A stretch of 64,000 nt of DNA from Eutypa lata. Taxonomy: Eukaryota > Ascomycota > Sordariomycetes > Xylariales > Diatrypaceae. The stretch is taken from positions 3,157,001 through 3,221,000 of the forward strand of contig JAKULF010000006.1 of assembly GCA_022661535.1 (NCBI GenBank). Reading direction: 5' to 3'. Numbering within the stretch: position 1 is the first letter of the stretch; each line of letters begins with the position of its first letter. The notes below the pieces were generated by a model that saw only the letters and a program-made list of their open reading frames with translations, ran no database searches and was not told the DNA's origin. Below, in pieces: positions 1-10,776 of this stretch. The position numbers and the translations under genes are program-made.

Positions 1-1356
1 ATTTTTGTTTTTGGAATCATATGCTATAATTATATTGTCAAACCAACCTTGCGTCGCATTAAATCAACAAGTCCCAAATGATACTGTGGCAGTTCGCAAG
101 CCATTCGAACGGTAAACTACCTCCCAACACCTAGCCCACAATCAATAGAATTGATTAAGTGGTGGTGTAGAGGTAGGTAGGTATGTATTGTTACGGTACA
201 TCTATCAATGAGTTGCCAGACTAGAGGTCTAGTTCTTATAAAGCGTCTTGAGGTCTAAATTGAATCCGGTTCAAGATCGAATCTAATCAAGAGCTTGCTG
301 CATTAGGAAGGTTAAAAGAGGTTAAGCTGTAGAATAAAGTGGTCGATATGACCTCACCGAGATCTGGAGGTTTGCATCATTCGGGCGCTCGGAACCAGGG
401 AAGAAACCGTCGTCAACCTGTCGGGCTCTGCCACGGACAGACAGGCAGTGGCTAGCAGGATTTGCGATGAAGAGGGCGATTGGTTGATATGAATGGAACC
501 ATGATGGCGCAAGTGGAAAGGGATATCAAATTCCCTCCCTTCATATGTAGTTATCTGCCCTATCTAGTATACATAGGCTATAACCGCCTCTCATCGAACT
601 ATATTCATGGAGTAAAGGGAGAAACACCCATCTGTATATTCCAAATTAGTATTCGAGTATTCTCCCACACCTCACCTGCCTGGAAGATGTCGGCATTTCA
701 ATGTAACGCGGGCGGAAAATGGTGCGATGGGAATTGCAAAGAATGCCAAAACCACGCGACTCCGATTCGTCCGAAGTCGCCAGGGACTTAGACCCCACAT
801 ATTCCCTTTTATAGAAGACTGTAAGGGTACTTTCCCTGGCTTGATCGGGAAATCGAACAGGGCGATCAGGTGCTGCTCTTTCTAATTTGTAGATCTGCAA
901 GGGTGTGTTGGCCACTGCGGACTGGCTCGGGCCCTGGTACTGCCACTTGGGAGGAGCCGGCCCCTTCCACCACCACCACCACCACCACCACGGCCACCAC
1001 CATCCTGAGCCTAACAAATCAATTAGCCCACTCCCCCAGCTATTCGGTAGGTGAAGTTAGTGCTTAGTTAGCAGGTTAGGTACCACCTAGCATGCCCATA
1101 TCAACAGATAGTATCTGCATATGCCGCGGGTCATCGGTTTCCTGCGACCCTCGATTATTCTTCCGACTTTGAAACTTTTCTTGCGCCGACCTACCCGTCC
1201 TCCTGTTGTATACTAGTAAATTCAACTATTTCCAACAGAAATCCTAGTTTATTCATAAACATAAACTTGTTAATACCTGTACCAACGCCGTCTCTCTAAC
1301 CTATCTCGTATCCAAAACCCCCCGCCACACCAGAATTTGCGCCGTGCGATCCGACA
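1..1356. other. Intergenic stretch
   Basis: No convincing gene is seen. Open frames here lack conserved motifs. One minus-strand frame is rich in tryptophan only because it reads through the CCA-trinucleotide tract near 970-1003. The last 150 bases, which are C-rich, presumably hold the promoter and 5' leader of the gene starting at 1357. Confidence 0.6.
968..1003. repeat. CCA/CAC trinucleotide microsatellite
   Basis: About eight CAC units run in a row, followed by an interrupted copy (cggccaccacc). It is a simple sequence repeat with no sign of being part of a gene. It creates a spurious poly-Trp frame on the minus strand. Confidence 0.85.
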
Positions 1357-2294
1357 ATGCCGATACTACGCATCCCGTTTACCCCCTTCGCAAGGCGCCC
1401 GGCCGCCGGCGAGGTCCACGACGAAAATGAGCGGCCTGGAATGCCAGCACCGAAGGTTTCCCACTCGGGATTTGAAAGAGTAGAGACTATGGGCTCTAAG
1501 GCATCATCGGTGCTGAGTATCCGGACCTCGAAGGGTCGCGATAATGGCGATTACAAGATGAGTGGTACGGCTTATGCGATTACGTCTACCTGTCTACTGG
1601 AGTAACTAACATCGGCGGAATTACAGTGGTCAATGACAGTGGAGTTTATTTACCAGTATGAAGCATATCACACTTAACTTCCAGTAGTTCTATTTCGCTT
1701 ACAAATCCCGTGTAGCCGTCGCCAACGGAGGAGAAGGGTCTCTGGCCACGACAACCAGTGGCTGCCTCGCGATCATCTATCGACACGCGCAGCAGCATTG
1801 GTGACATTGACCATTTTACCATATCTCGCGAGTCATTCGATTCCTACCGTCGTTCATTCGTAAGTGTAATCAACCTAATTGTTTACCGATGCAATTCACA
1901 AGAGCGGCAAAACTGAACGCAATTCAAGGACATATCGGCCAAGTCTCCAGTTATCGTCGGCGAGGTCACCCGGCACAGTCTCGACTCGGTGCGATTTTCT
2001 CGTGTGCCTAGGTCGTCGATTCGAGACAGATCCTTTGACAGGGAGCCCCCGACGCCCGAGGAGTCCTTCGAAGATGTTGGATTGAACGATGAGCAACATA
2101 AGCAGCAACCGCCCAAGAAGAAGGGTTTCTTCGCCAAGTTCTCGGATTCGCAAGAATCTAGCACCTCGCATAGCCATCCCCAAGGGATGTCCAGATTTAT
2201 TCCAGGCCGCAAGCGAGCCCAAAGCGGCCAAGGAGCGGAGTTGGCCCCTATCGACAGACCAACATCGTCCCAGTCCATCGAGGCACAAGAGTAA
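1357..2294 (+). CDS. Conserved serine-rich fungal protein of unknown function, four exons
   Basis: The gene model is exons 1357-1564, 1627-1655, 1716-1859 and 1929-2294, which join in frame to 248 residues. Introns begin GTACGG, GTATGA and GTAAGT and end in AG. The product starts MPILRIPFTPFARRP and is rich in Ser, Arg and Pro. It carries low-complexity phospho-site-like segments (SRSSID, SRESFDSYRRSFDIS, HSLDSVRFSR), an acidic PPTPEESFEDVG stretch and a basic PPKKKGFFAKFS segment. No membrane helix or catalytic motif is visible, so the protein is probably disordered. The repeated SFD/SLDS pattern that runs across exon junctions supports the model. I do not recognise a named family; a cytoplasmic regulatory or scaffold role would be a guess. 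The second exon (29 nt) and the fourth acceptor are the least certain parts. Confidence 0.7.
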
Positions 2295-3497
2295 AAGTTC
2301 CTCGGTGCTACAGAACCAGAATAGGGTATACACAAGAAGTACCTACCATGACGGCATGATTCAATGGTGTTCGACGGGTTTGTTTCGGGGTTGGGTTTAG
2401 GGTAAAGGGGCATCATGATATCTTAGCGGTCGCTAGCCCCGGGTTTATAGAGATTTACCCGGTTTGGTCACTCGTTCTTACGGGTTATGAGCTTCTAAGG
2501 CTTCTCGGGTGGTGTAAGAGGAGAGGTCACAAGCTGTACGTGCTTGGGCGGTCAAAGAATCGCCTAGCCATAATATTAATGCAGTCAGTCAAATGGATAA
2601 AAGAAAAATATCCATCGGTGGTCTATTAAGGGGAAAACAATACCCAGAGTTATTCATGTATTACTCCATCCCTGGGATATTATAGCCAGGTATTTGATGA
2701 ATCGAAGCAACTGATGAACTTAAGAGTTCATCGCCCCTTCTCCCTGCGTCGTTTTTGCCGTGTGCTGTGTCGACCGGTTTTCAAGAGATATTTAACCTTC
2801 CGTAGACATAACGAGAACGTGAAATAGAACCTCAATTACTACGGATATTTTCCCATGTCTTATTTTAAACCACATACCATCGCCCTCATAAGAGAGCACA
2901 ATGGTTTTGGTACTGTGGTCCGCAGCATTCATAAAGGGGGTGATACCGGGAACCAGGCTTGAACCCAGGCCACAGTTTTCCAAACTGTGCAATGTGATCT
3001 CCACCTGCATGAAATACATATCTAAGTTAAACATACGATGGAGATATGCATGGAATACACATTACATACGATAGGAACAGGACTAGCCGCGGACAATTCC
3101 TACGGCATGAAGAGCGGAATAATTGCATTCACCGGTGATATGTCGATCCAGGTATATATCATGCGGCAGCCGCCCCGCTATAGGCAATTTACTCGAGCCC
3201 CTCCTATGTAACTAAAGTTTTACGTTAACTAAGGAAAATGCCAAGCCAGTGACTCAAGCCCCGCCCCTCCATCATTCTGGTCTTATCGGTCTTATCGATT
3301 ATAATTTTTCCTACGAAGTACAGTGAGTGAGGTACCCGACTTATCGTATCTATCACCACCACCGCCACCATCATCACAAGTAGCATCACTCATTTGCGAC
3401 TGTGATAGGGCAGTACCCCGCCTGTATATAATCCCTTTGGCCTCTTTCTTTGCCTGTCTTGGGAAGAAGTTTGTTTTCGCAACACAGCCGCTAAACC
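2295..3497. other. Intergenic stretch
   Basis: No gene is supported. Around 2935-3010 a short inverted repeat and a TTCAAGCC-like B-box resemble a tRNA on the minus strand, but the arms do not pair properly. The region from about 3230 to 3497 has a pyrimidine-rich leader and is likely the promoter of the gene at 3498. Confidence 0.6.
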
Positions 3498-4823
3498 ATG
3501 GCCCCTCGAAGGCCGGATAAGAAATCCAAGAAGCGCGCGGCGGCGCTGTCCCGAGCCGCAGCCGGGGGTAGCAGCCCCGCGTCAGATCCTTCTCCTTCTG
3601 CTTCTGCTTCTTCTTCTTCACCACAAATAACGCCACTGGTACTCGTGCGGGCAGCCGAGGCGCAGCTGCAAGAGGGGAACGCAGAGGCGGCAGCGGCGCT
3701 AGCCCAGAACGCCCTGGACCAAGCACAAGCACTAACTGCGACTGGAAGCGACGACGATGCTACCCTGGCCGCTCTGAACTTCCTGGGCCAGGTCCACCTC
3801 GAGCTGGGCGACCTGGACGCCGCGCGGAGCTACTACCTGAGGGCGGCGGCGCTCGACCCCGAGGGCGCCAGGGACGAGGCCGTCGGCGGCGGCGCCGAGA
3901 AGTTCCTGTGTCTGGCGCAGCTGAGCGAGGAAGGCGGGCGGGATAGCGTGGCGTGGTTCGAGAAGGGGGCCGTGGCGCTGCGGGCGCGGATCCAGAGTCT
4001 AGAGTCCAACAAAACAACTAAACCCAACACAACACTATCAAAGTTACAACGGCAACGGAATCATGAAGACGAAGCCGAAGCAGAAACCGAAGAACTGAAA
4101 CGGAAACTGGCAATGGCCCTCTGCTCCGTCGCCGAGGTCTACATGACGGACCTGAGCTGGGAGGCCGACGCCGAGCAGCGCTGCGAGGCCCTCGTGACGG
4201 AGGCGACGCTCGTAGCCCCAGCCTCCGCGGAGGCCTGGCAGACGCTGGCCGACGTGCGGATCTCGCAGGCGCGCCCCGAGGATGCGCGCGCGGCGCTCGC
4301 GCGGAGCCTCGACGTCTGGAAGGGCTTGGAGCCCGACCACCGCGATGTCCCCGCGTTCCCGAGCCGCGTGGCGCTCGCGCGGTTGCTGATGGAGGTCGGG
4401 ATGGAGAGGGAGGCGCTGGAGGTCCTCGAGAGGCTCGTCGCCGAGGACGATGGGAGTGTCCAGACTTGGTATCTGGGGGGGTGGGGCTTGTTTGTGCTGG
4501 GGGAGAAGTTGCGGGAGAGGGAGAAGGTGAAGGGGAAGAGTGGGGAGGGAAAACAACAACAATCAAAAGCGGAGGATGATGAGGACGATGACTGGAATAC
4601 CTCGTGGATCTCGAGTCGTGTCTGGTTGAATCAGTGTTTGCACTTGTATAAGTTGCAGGAGTATGAGGATGAGCCGCTCGGCGAGCACGCTAAGGAGCTC
4701 TTGGCTGCGATTGCGAAGGAGTTGGGCGAGGCGCCGGCTGATGGTGAGGGGGATGATGATGATGATGAGGGTGAGAACGGATGGGAAGATGCGGGGGATA
4801 GTGATGAAGAGATGCAAGAGTAG
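3498..4823 (+). CDS. ACL4: Acl4-type dedicated chaperone of ribosomal protein L4 (TPR protein)
   Basis: This is a single-exon gene of 441 residues. The ATG sits in a good context (accATGG). The N-terminus is basic (RRPDKKSKKRAAAL). TPR helices follow: about residues 55-75 (AEAQLQEGNAEAAAALAQNA), about 90-120 (AALNFLGQVHLELGDLDAARSYYLRAAALDP) and further repeats to about residue 330. The C-terminal tail is strongly acidic (DDDDDEGENGWEDAGDSDEEM). This order of TPR solenoid plus acidic tail is that of yeast Acl4, which binds nascent Rpl4 and escorts it to the nucleus for 60S assembly. Length fits the family (yeast about 390). A low-complexity insert of KTTKPNTTLSKLQRQRNH at about residues 172-190 is open throughout and need not be an intron. 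Confidence 0.85.
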   Translation: MAPRRPDKKSKKRAAALSRAAAGGSSPASDPSPSASASSSSPQITPLVLVRAAEAQLQEGNAEAAAALAQNALDQAQALTATGSDDDATLAALNFLGQVHLELGDLDAARSYYLRAAALDPEGARDEAVGGGAEKFLCLAQLSEEGGRDSVAWFEKGAVALRARIQSLESNKTTKPNTTLSKLQRQRNHEDEAEAETEELKRKLAMALCSVAEVYMTDLSWEADAEQRCEALVTEATLVAPASAEAWQTLADVRISQARPEDARAALARSLDVWKGLEPDHRDVPAFPSRVALARLLMEVGMEREALEVLERLVAEDDGSVQTWYLGGWGLFVLGEKLREREKVKGKSGEGKQQQSKAEDDEDDDWNTSWISSRVWLNQCLHLYKLQEYEDEPLGEHAKELLAAIAKELGEAPADGEGDDDDDEGENGWEDAGDSDEEMQE

Positions 4824-5264
4824 TAGGTAAATACTAGCGACAGTTTTAGTCTGGTATGGATGGATGAATGGATGGAATGGGAAGGAAAGGAAGGGATATA
4901 CCCTAGACGTGTTTTTGAGTTGAGTTATGGTCAACAAACAGCATCATCATTGTCGTTCTCATCATGATCTTCATTACAAGGCGTTCTGGTTCACTAAAAA
5001 GATTATGGCATCGGAAAATGTCTGTTTCCTGATTGCGGTTGCGGTTTTAGAAATAACGAAGCATGAACGAGCACCTTTTCTTTCCAATGCCTTCTACGGC
5101 CTTCCCTTGTGATGTCTTGATAGTTCCATATCGTACTCCTAAACGCCATGCAGATGCTCCAGCGACCTTGACTCCGCCTAGTCCCAGATCTGCCCACTAG
5201 ACACCAACCAATCAGTCGTCCATAGCTCCCTAGCATAGCCAAATACCCAATTTCTCATAGGTAT
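4824..5264. other. Convergent intergenic spacer
   Basis: Short 3'-flanking region between the Acl4 and Gir2 genes, which face each other. It contains GGAT/ATGG-rich repeats just after the Acl4 stop. No gene is seen. Confidence 0.65.
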
Positions 5265-6109
5265 TCACGCAACAACCATAAGCTTATCAACACCCTCCGC
5301 CAAGCCACCTCCCGACCCATCCCCCTCATCCTCATCGCCCTCCTCCCCTTCTCCCTCGCCCTCACCCTTACCCACCAGCCCGCGCTCCCAGAGCTGCCTG
5401 CCCGTAAGCTTCACGGGCTCCTTGACCCTGGCCTTCTTCAGCTCGGCAAGGCGCTCCTCCTCGGCCCTCACGCGGGCCTCCTCCATCTCGCGCATGAAGC
5501 CGTCGCGCCACCGCAGGAACGACTCGGGCGTGACGGACGTGCCGTGGAACTTCTTGTTCTCCTCGCGCTCGGCGGCGCGCAGGACCTCCTCGTGGGCCTT
5601 GGCGACCTTGCCGCGGCGCTCCGCGATCAGCTGCTCCGCCTCCTCCTTCAGAGTCGTCACCAGCGTGAACACCATCGCCATCCCGAGGCTCTCCTGCACC
5701 GTCTCCTCGAGCGACCCCAGGAGCTGCGCCTTGTCGTCCGCCACGCTGAAGTGCGGGTGCTGGGACACGGTGTTCGGGGGTGCTGACAGGTCCAGGACTG
5801 GCGCCTCGTCGGGGTACGCGTCCGGGTACCGCACGTGCAGCTGCATTACTGGTGGGGTTTCCGCTTGCGAATCATCTTCGGGAAGCTCGAGCGTGATGCT
5901 TATCCGGTATTCTGTCTCGGAGATGTCTGCGGTTTTTTTGTGGCTTGTTAGTCCTTGCTAGGTTTGGTTGGGTATGTTTGCAGTGTAGCCAGCATTTGGC
6001 GGGGTAATGGAAAGAGAGAGCAGTAATGGGGAGAGACGGTACCTGTGATTTCATCGGGGAATATAGATTCTAGAACTTCACGTTCTTCTATCTGGTCCTC
6101 TTTCCCCAT
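5265..6109 (-). CDS. GIR2: RWD-domain protein, Gir2/RWDD1 family
   Basis: Two exons, 6109-6043 and 5926-5265, give 242 residues. The start MGKEDQIEEREVLESIFPDE is the typical RWD opening; an upstream in-frame Met is possible but less likely. The RWD domain covers about residues 5-125 and includes the YPDAYPDEAP motif (YP...P) and the LLGSLEETVQESLGMAMVFTL helix. A charged coiled-coil follows (EENKKFHGTSVTPESFLRWRDGF, then AEEERLAELKKARVKE), and then GRQLWERGL and a Gly/Glu/Asp-rich tail. Gir2 in yeast partners with the GTPase Rbg2 and with Gcn1 on ribosomes and restrains Gcn2 signalling. The length matches the family (265 in yeast). The gene is divergent from PUF6, with about 340 bases between their start codons. 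Confidence 0.88.
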
Positions 6110-6452
6110 TACGTATGTAATTGGACCTTTAGCCCCTTTCAAAATGGGTTGCTGTCCTTTGTAAATGAGGCGGTTTTGAGCAGAAAGTATCGATCTAACC
6201 CCTTCCCCAACTTATCTACAGAGTATTCGTCCGCTATTAGAGTAACACTATCAAAAGCTCCTGATGGTGGGGTGTGGGGTTAAGCTCAAATCGGTTTAGC
6301 ATCTTGTCACCGCCCGGCAATACTTCAATGTTTTCCAGGGTCTCCATTGAAATTTTCGGCCAGTGGATTTTTTGTTCGTTATCAGTTGTAGCAGAGACAG
6401 GCATATCCAACAATCTGAATATATCGCTTTTTACAGAAAGCAAAACACCAAA
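6110..6452. promoter_or_regulatory. Shared divergent promoter of GIR2 and PUF6
   Basis: The 343 bases between the two start codons must hold both promoters. Both flanking genes belong to translation/ribosome biology, so co-regulation is plausible, but no specific operator was identified by eye. Confidence 0.5.
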
Positions 6453-8674
6453 ATGGCTTACAAAGGAGCCAGCACTGTTGGGAACAAGCGAAAATTTGCG
6501 AATGGTTCGAAAGATTCTTCTTTTACCAAGAAACCGAAGTTCGACAAGCGAGCCCCAGTAGAAAAAGAGGATGATGAGGTTCCGAGCGATAATAGCAATG
6601 GTAGCGACCTCTCGGACCAGGAAGATGGCGGTGTCATTTTGAATGATAAGAACTCCTACGACAATGGTGATGCGCCCAAGAGGACCAGAGCGAATGGCGA
6701 CGAATCTAATACACCATTCGAAAAAGGTTCGTCGCAATTGTACATTATAGTTGAACTTCTGACTTACACTATCTAGGCGCAAACTCCCGGGAATCGCATA
6801 TTAAGCAGAAGCAACTTGCCCAAGACCGAAAAGCACATAAGCCCCTAGCCGATGAACTGCAGAGAGCCAAGAAGTTGTGGGAGAGATTACGACGGAAATC
6901 CCACGTACCCAAGGAGGAGAGACAGAAACTCGTTGAAGAGCTCTTCGCTATCGCCACCGGACGAATGAAGGATTTCACGCTTAAGCACGATGCCGTCCGT
7001 GTTGTCCAAACCGCCATCAAATATGCGACCCCAGAACGACGGAAGATGATCGCGACCGAGCTGAAGGGGTCCTATCCTCAGTTGGCCGAAAGCAGATATG
7101 CCAAGTTTCTGATTGGCAAATTGATGGTAGAAGGCGACAAGGAAATTCGGGATATGATCGTTCCCGAGTTCTACGGAAAAGTCCGAAAGCTCATTAACCA
7201 CCCTGAAGCTTCTTGGATTCTTGATGACATCTACCGTGGAGTCGCTACCCCGGAGCAGAAAGCCATATTGCTCAAGGAATGGTACGGCCCAGAATTTGCT
7301 ATTTTCCGACAACTAGGGGGCGAGACCAAGCCTTCTGCCGAGCTATCGAAAATCCTCGAGGAGCAGCCCAACAAACGAGCCCCCATCATGAAGTACCTAT
7401 TCGACCTGACGAACCAGCTCATCCAGAAGAAGATGACGGGATTTACGATGCTACACGACGCTATGCTCCAGTACTTGTTAAATACGAAACCTGGTAGCGA
7501 AGAGGCCAAGGCATACATGGAGATGATTAAGGGAGACGAGAACGGCGACTTGCTAAAGAATATGGCATTTACTAAATCGGGAGCCCGACTTGTATGTCTG
7601 TTACTCGCTTATGGAGGCGCCAAAGACCGAAAACAAATCTTGAAGACGTACAAAGACACATTCCAGCTAATGTCTTCCGATCCCAATGGCCACATAGTTA
7701 TCCTGGCTGCATACGATCTGATCGACGATACCGTTTTGACCTCCAAGTCGATCATCTCAGAATTGATTGGGAAGACCGAGGAAGACGAAGCCTCTAACAT
7801 TGTTATCGCCGCCAACGACCCGAATGCACGTATCGCGGTACGCTACCTGCTTGAAGGGGTTTCTAGGCAGCTCTTCGACGCCGCTCATGGCGCCGACCTG
7901 GAAATCCTTAAAGAGATCTGGGAGATTAGAAAGACGACTAGCAAGAAGGACCCGGAAATAAAACGGAAGGAGCTTGTAGCAGCATTATCCCCTCCATTAC
8001 TTGCCGCCATAGCCAAGTCACCAGCGGATTTGCTGTCAACAACATTCGGATGCCAACTAGTGACATCCGCCCTTCTCTCCGGTGTTGGTGACAAGTCGGA
8101 AGCCTTACAAGCCGTCGCATCTAGCGCGGGAGGAAACCCCGACGAGGTAGACGAGGTAATGGAAGGTTCCGACGAAGCCGCCGCCGCCGCCACTGATTAC
8201 GTTGCGCCAATTCACATCTCCAAGACCAACAACGGGCGGATATACAAGACCCTGATAGCAGGGGGCATCTACGACAAGGCGGCCGGGAAGATCATCAAGG
8301 TGGAGCCTCCCCTGCGGTTCGCCGACCTCCTGTACCCCGTCATCAAGGACCACATCATGTCCTGGGCGACCGGGCCCAGCTCGTTCACCGTGCTGAACCT
8401 GCTCGAGGCCGACGACTTCTCGCACAAGGACGCGCTCAAGAAGCTCCTCAAGAAGAACAGGAAGGTCCTCCAGAAGGCGGCTACCGAGGAGACGGCGGAG
8501 CAGAGAGCGGCCCGCGAAGCCCTCGAGGCCGCCAAAGCGGCGGAGCCGTCGTCATCATCGGCGGATAAGGAGAAGGAGAAGGAGAAGCCGTCAGCTAAGA
8601 AAAGCAAGAAGCTTGATCCTAAGAAGAAGACGGTCGGTAATGTCGGGTCGAAATTGTTGTTGGAGATGTTGTAA
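6453..8674 (+). CDS. PUF6: Pumilio-family RNA-binding protein Puf6 (PUM-HD plus CPL domain)
   Basis: Two exons, 6453-6726 and 6777-8674, join in frame to 723 residues. The N-terminal 90 residues are basic and acidic low-complexity (NKRKFANGSKD, KKPKFDKR), as expected for nucleolar proteins. The PUM-HD follows with repeats such as FTLKHDAVRVVQTAIKY, LAESRYAKFLIGKLM and MTGFTMLHDAML. A CPL domain follows (about residues 480-640) and ends near LEADDFSHKDALKKLLKKNRK. A lysine-rich tail closes the protein (KSKKLDPKKKT). Puf6 binds ASH1 mRNA in yeast and acts in 60S biogenesis, notably of Rpl43 and the ITS2 region. The size agrees with fungal Puf6 (650-730). The second-exon acceptor (ATCTAG) is supported by the smooth continuation EKGANSRESHIKQKQLAQD. 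Confidence 0.92.
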
Positions 8675-9051
8675 AAAAGTGTTCTTGTTTTAATGGGTGG
8701 CTGGTTTATTCGTTAGCGATTCTATCTAGCTATGCATGGGCACTCCAGATAGACTATATAAATTTATAAACTGCGATCGATCATGATGCGTCTGGGGCGT
8801 CTCTTAACTTTCTATATGGAATCTCAATCTGCATTGTATCAAATTGTGATTTTACCTGCGAAAGTAAATAACGCTTGTCAGAAACACCAATACTTCTCTT
8901 GAATGAGCAGTGCAAAATGATTTAGATGAACATAAGTCAAGATACCAGCCAGCCAGCCAGCCAGACCAGGAGCAAAAAAAACAAAAACAAAAAAAAGGTC
9001 ATCATTTTCACACTGTGATGTTGACAAAAAAAGAAAAACCAAAAGATAATG
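8675..9051. other. Intergenic spacer
   Basis: 3' flank of PUF6, AT-rich, with a short AGCC tetranucleotide run near 8947-8965 and A-rich tracts. Nothing else is supported. Confidence 0.6.
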
Positions 9052-9133
9052 CTCTCGATCGGGGAATCGAACCCCGGCCACCTGCGAATTGTGCTTTGAC
9101 AAGCAGGTATCCTTACCACTAGACCAATCGAGA
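9052..9133 (-). tRNA. tRNA-Asp (GTC) with a 10-nt anticodon-loop intron
   Basis: Reading the minus strand, the 7-bp acceptor stem TCTCGAT pairs with ATCGAGA and the discriminator is G. The D-arm GGTCTAGTGGTAAGGAT contains a good A box. The anticodon stem CCTGC/GCAGG encloses a 17-nt loop that starts TT-GTC-A. The T-arm is CGGGG-TTCGATT-CCCCG, a perfect B box. The extra 10 nt in the loop, after position 37, are the expected place for a nuclear tRNA intron. Removing them leaves a 7-nt loop TTGTCAC with anticodon GTC. The mature length would be 72 nt before CCA addition. Confidence 0.93.
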
Positions 9134-10776
9134 GATCCACTTGAAATGAATCCTAGGAACAGCTGAGCTGTTCGATTGTTGGTTGATGAAACATTCGCGC
9201 GTTATTAAGTCTTAAGAGGGGTCAGGTGGGTGGAGATGTTTGCTCGCCTAAGGTAGGAAGGTACATTAGGCCCGTTGGTGACAGGCGCTACTTATCTACA
9301 CGTCGATGCTTGAAATATTGTTAGCCGAAACGTTAGCTGGTACTGGATGGCTACCGATAGGCAATATATGTGATCGACTTTAGGATTACTATCCCGATAC
9401 TTAGAATTGCTTGCTTTTATATGGCATTTTAAAGTATATAAACAGTTTCGAAAGTATTATGCAAACCCTTGCTAAAGGTTTCCAAGAAGTAATTCTGACA
9501 GTTTCGGCTTACATTATTTCAAGCATTAGAGTGTCAGTCTAACGGCTGGTACCAGGCTAGACAGACTGTTAGACTTGTTTAGAAAAGATAATATCTTTTT
9601 AATTACATCCCTTTAACTATCGTTATTGAAGACAGAACGGAATTGGAGGCTTGGCTTTATTTCTATGCGGGGAAGTTATGTATTTCTCACATTAAGCAGT
9701 GGCTAGGTCGTAATTAGACCTACGTAGTTGGGTTACGTAGGTTGATAACGAAAAGGGGAGGACGAGAGGAGGGGAGGTGGTACATATATACCTATTCACA
9801 AACGATTATTCTCATCTTAACATGGCCACATATGTACTGGTCAGGGAAAGAAATCAATCGATTTAAGAAGCATCTGGGTCTTTATAATATCCAAGTGCGC
9901 CTTAAATAGTCATGCTCGCCGTTTATATAAGCTTTATCCTATCAAACTGGAGAATATATTTCTTGGTTATGCAAAATCATCAATTGATCTTTCGCTAACC
10001 TTGGTGAAACAGATAATATGAAAAAGGCCACGTGATTAGGAGTCGATCTCAGGGAGCCGCAGCATTTAGGGAAATAGTACTACACCCATTTAGAGACACT
10101 ACTACACAAAATGCATAGAGAGTCGGAAGCGGTTTGGTGAGGTTGCTATCTAGGGCGACATACTTACCTCGGCCTATGAAATCTTCTGTTAGATATAATG
10201 TATGGGTTAATGTCGTGAGGTATCTACAGTATCTTCTTATTTTCAACTGTTTATGCTGCTGTAGCTAACCTTCAAACTGCAAATATGCAATACAATTAAC
10301 GTTGTATATAAAACTTAACTATAGAGCCAGGGAGAAAGAAGTCCATCATTTAGATGGAAGATATGTATTTAGGCTTATCATAAATATACAAAACTCCTAT
10401 AACATACCTCATCTTCCAGCTTATCTAAACATTGCTACACATTATATGATATTGCAAGTTAAATAAGGATAGCTGTCAACTCGGCGCCCGTTTTAACTCC
10501 ATTCGGTAGGCAACTGACCAAGAGAATGAATGAGACACAAGGATGCGCCTGTAGCTACGCGACTGTGCTTATGTCAATCCCGTCAAAAAAGAAGAAAAAA
10601 AGAAAAAGACGAGGCATTCTTATGCCCAACGTGTTTATTAGGTAACACGGAAATGGTATTTCGTAGTTATGTGCTTGATCAGTCATCAGTGGACTACGCA
10701 GACAACTTTTATGTCACAGGAATCAGATGACTTTACTGCAACAAACCACACATTTTAGTAGTCTAATGTATGTGCC
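9134..10776. other. AT-rich intergenic stretch
   Basis: About 1.6 kb of AT-rich DNA with no supportable gene. It holds many short frames and homopolymer runs. It may be a degenerated region, but no recognisable transposon end, LTR or target-site duplication was found by eye. Confidence 0.55.

Noticed and set aside
480..791. Plus-strand 103-codon frame
   Set aside because: No recognisable motif, unlikely composition and no supporting neighbours; probably chance.
646..1017. Minus-strand open frame with a long run of tryptophans
   Set aside because: Produced by the CCA microsatellite; no start context, homology-like motif or intron signals.
2935..3010. tRNA-like element with a TTCAAGCC B-box and a CACAGT/ACTGTG stem on the minus strand
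   Set aside because: The T-stem halves do not pair, no 7-bp acceptor stem or A box can be formed, and the loop would need a class II variable arm that is missing.
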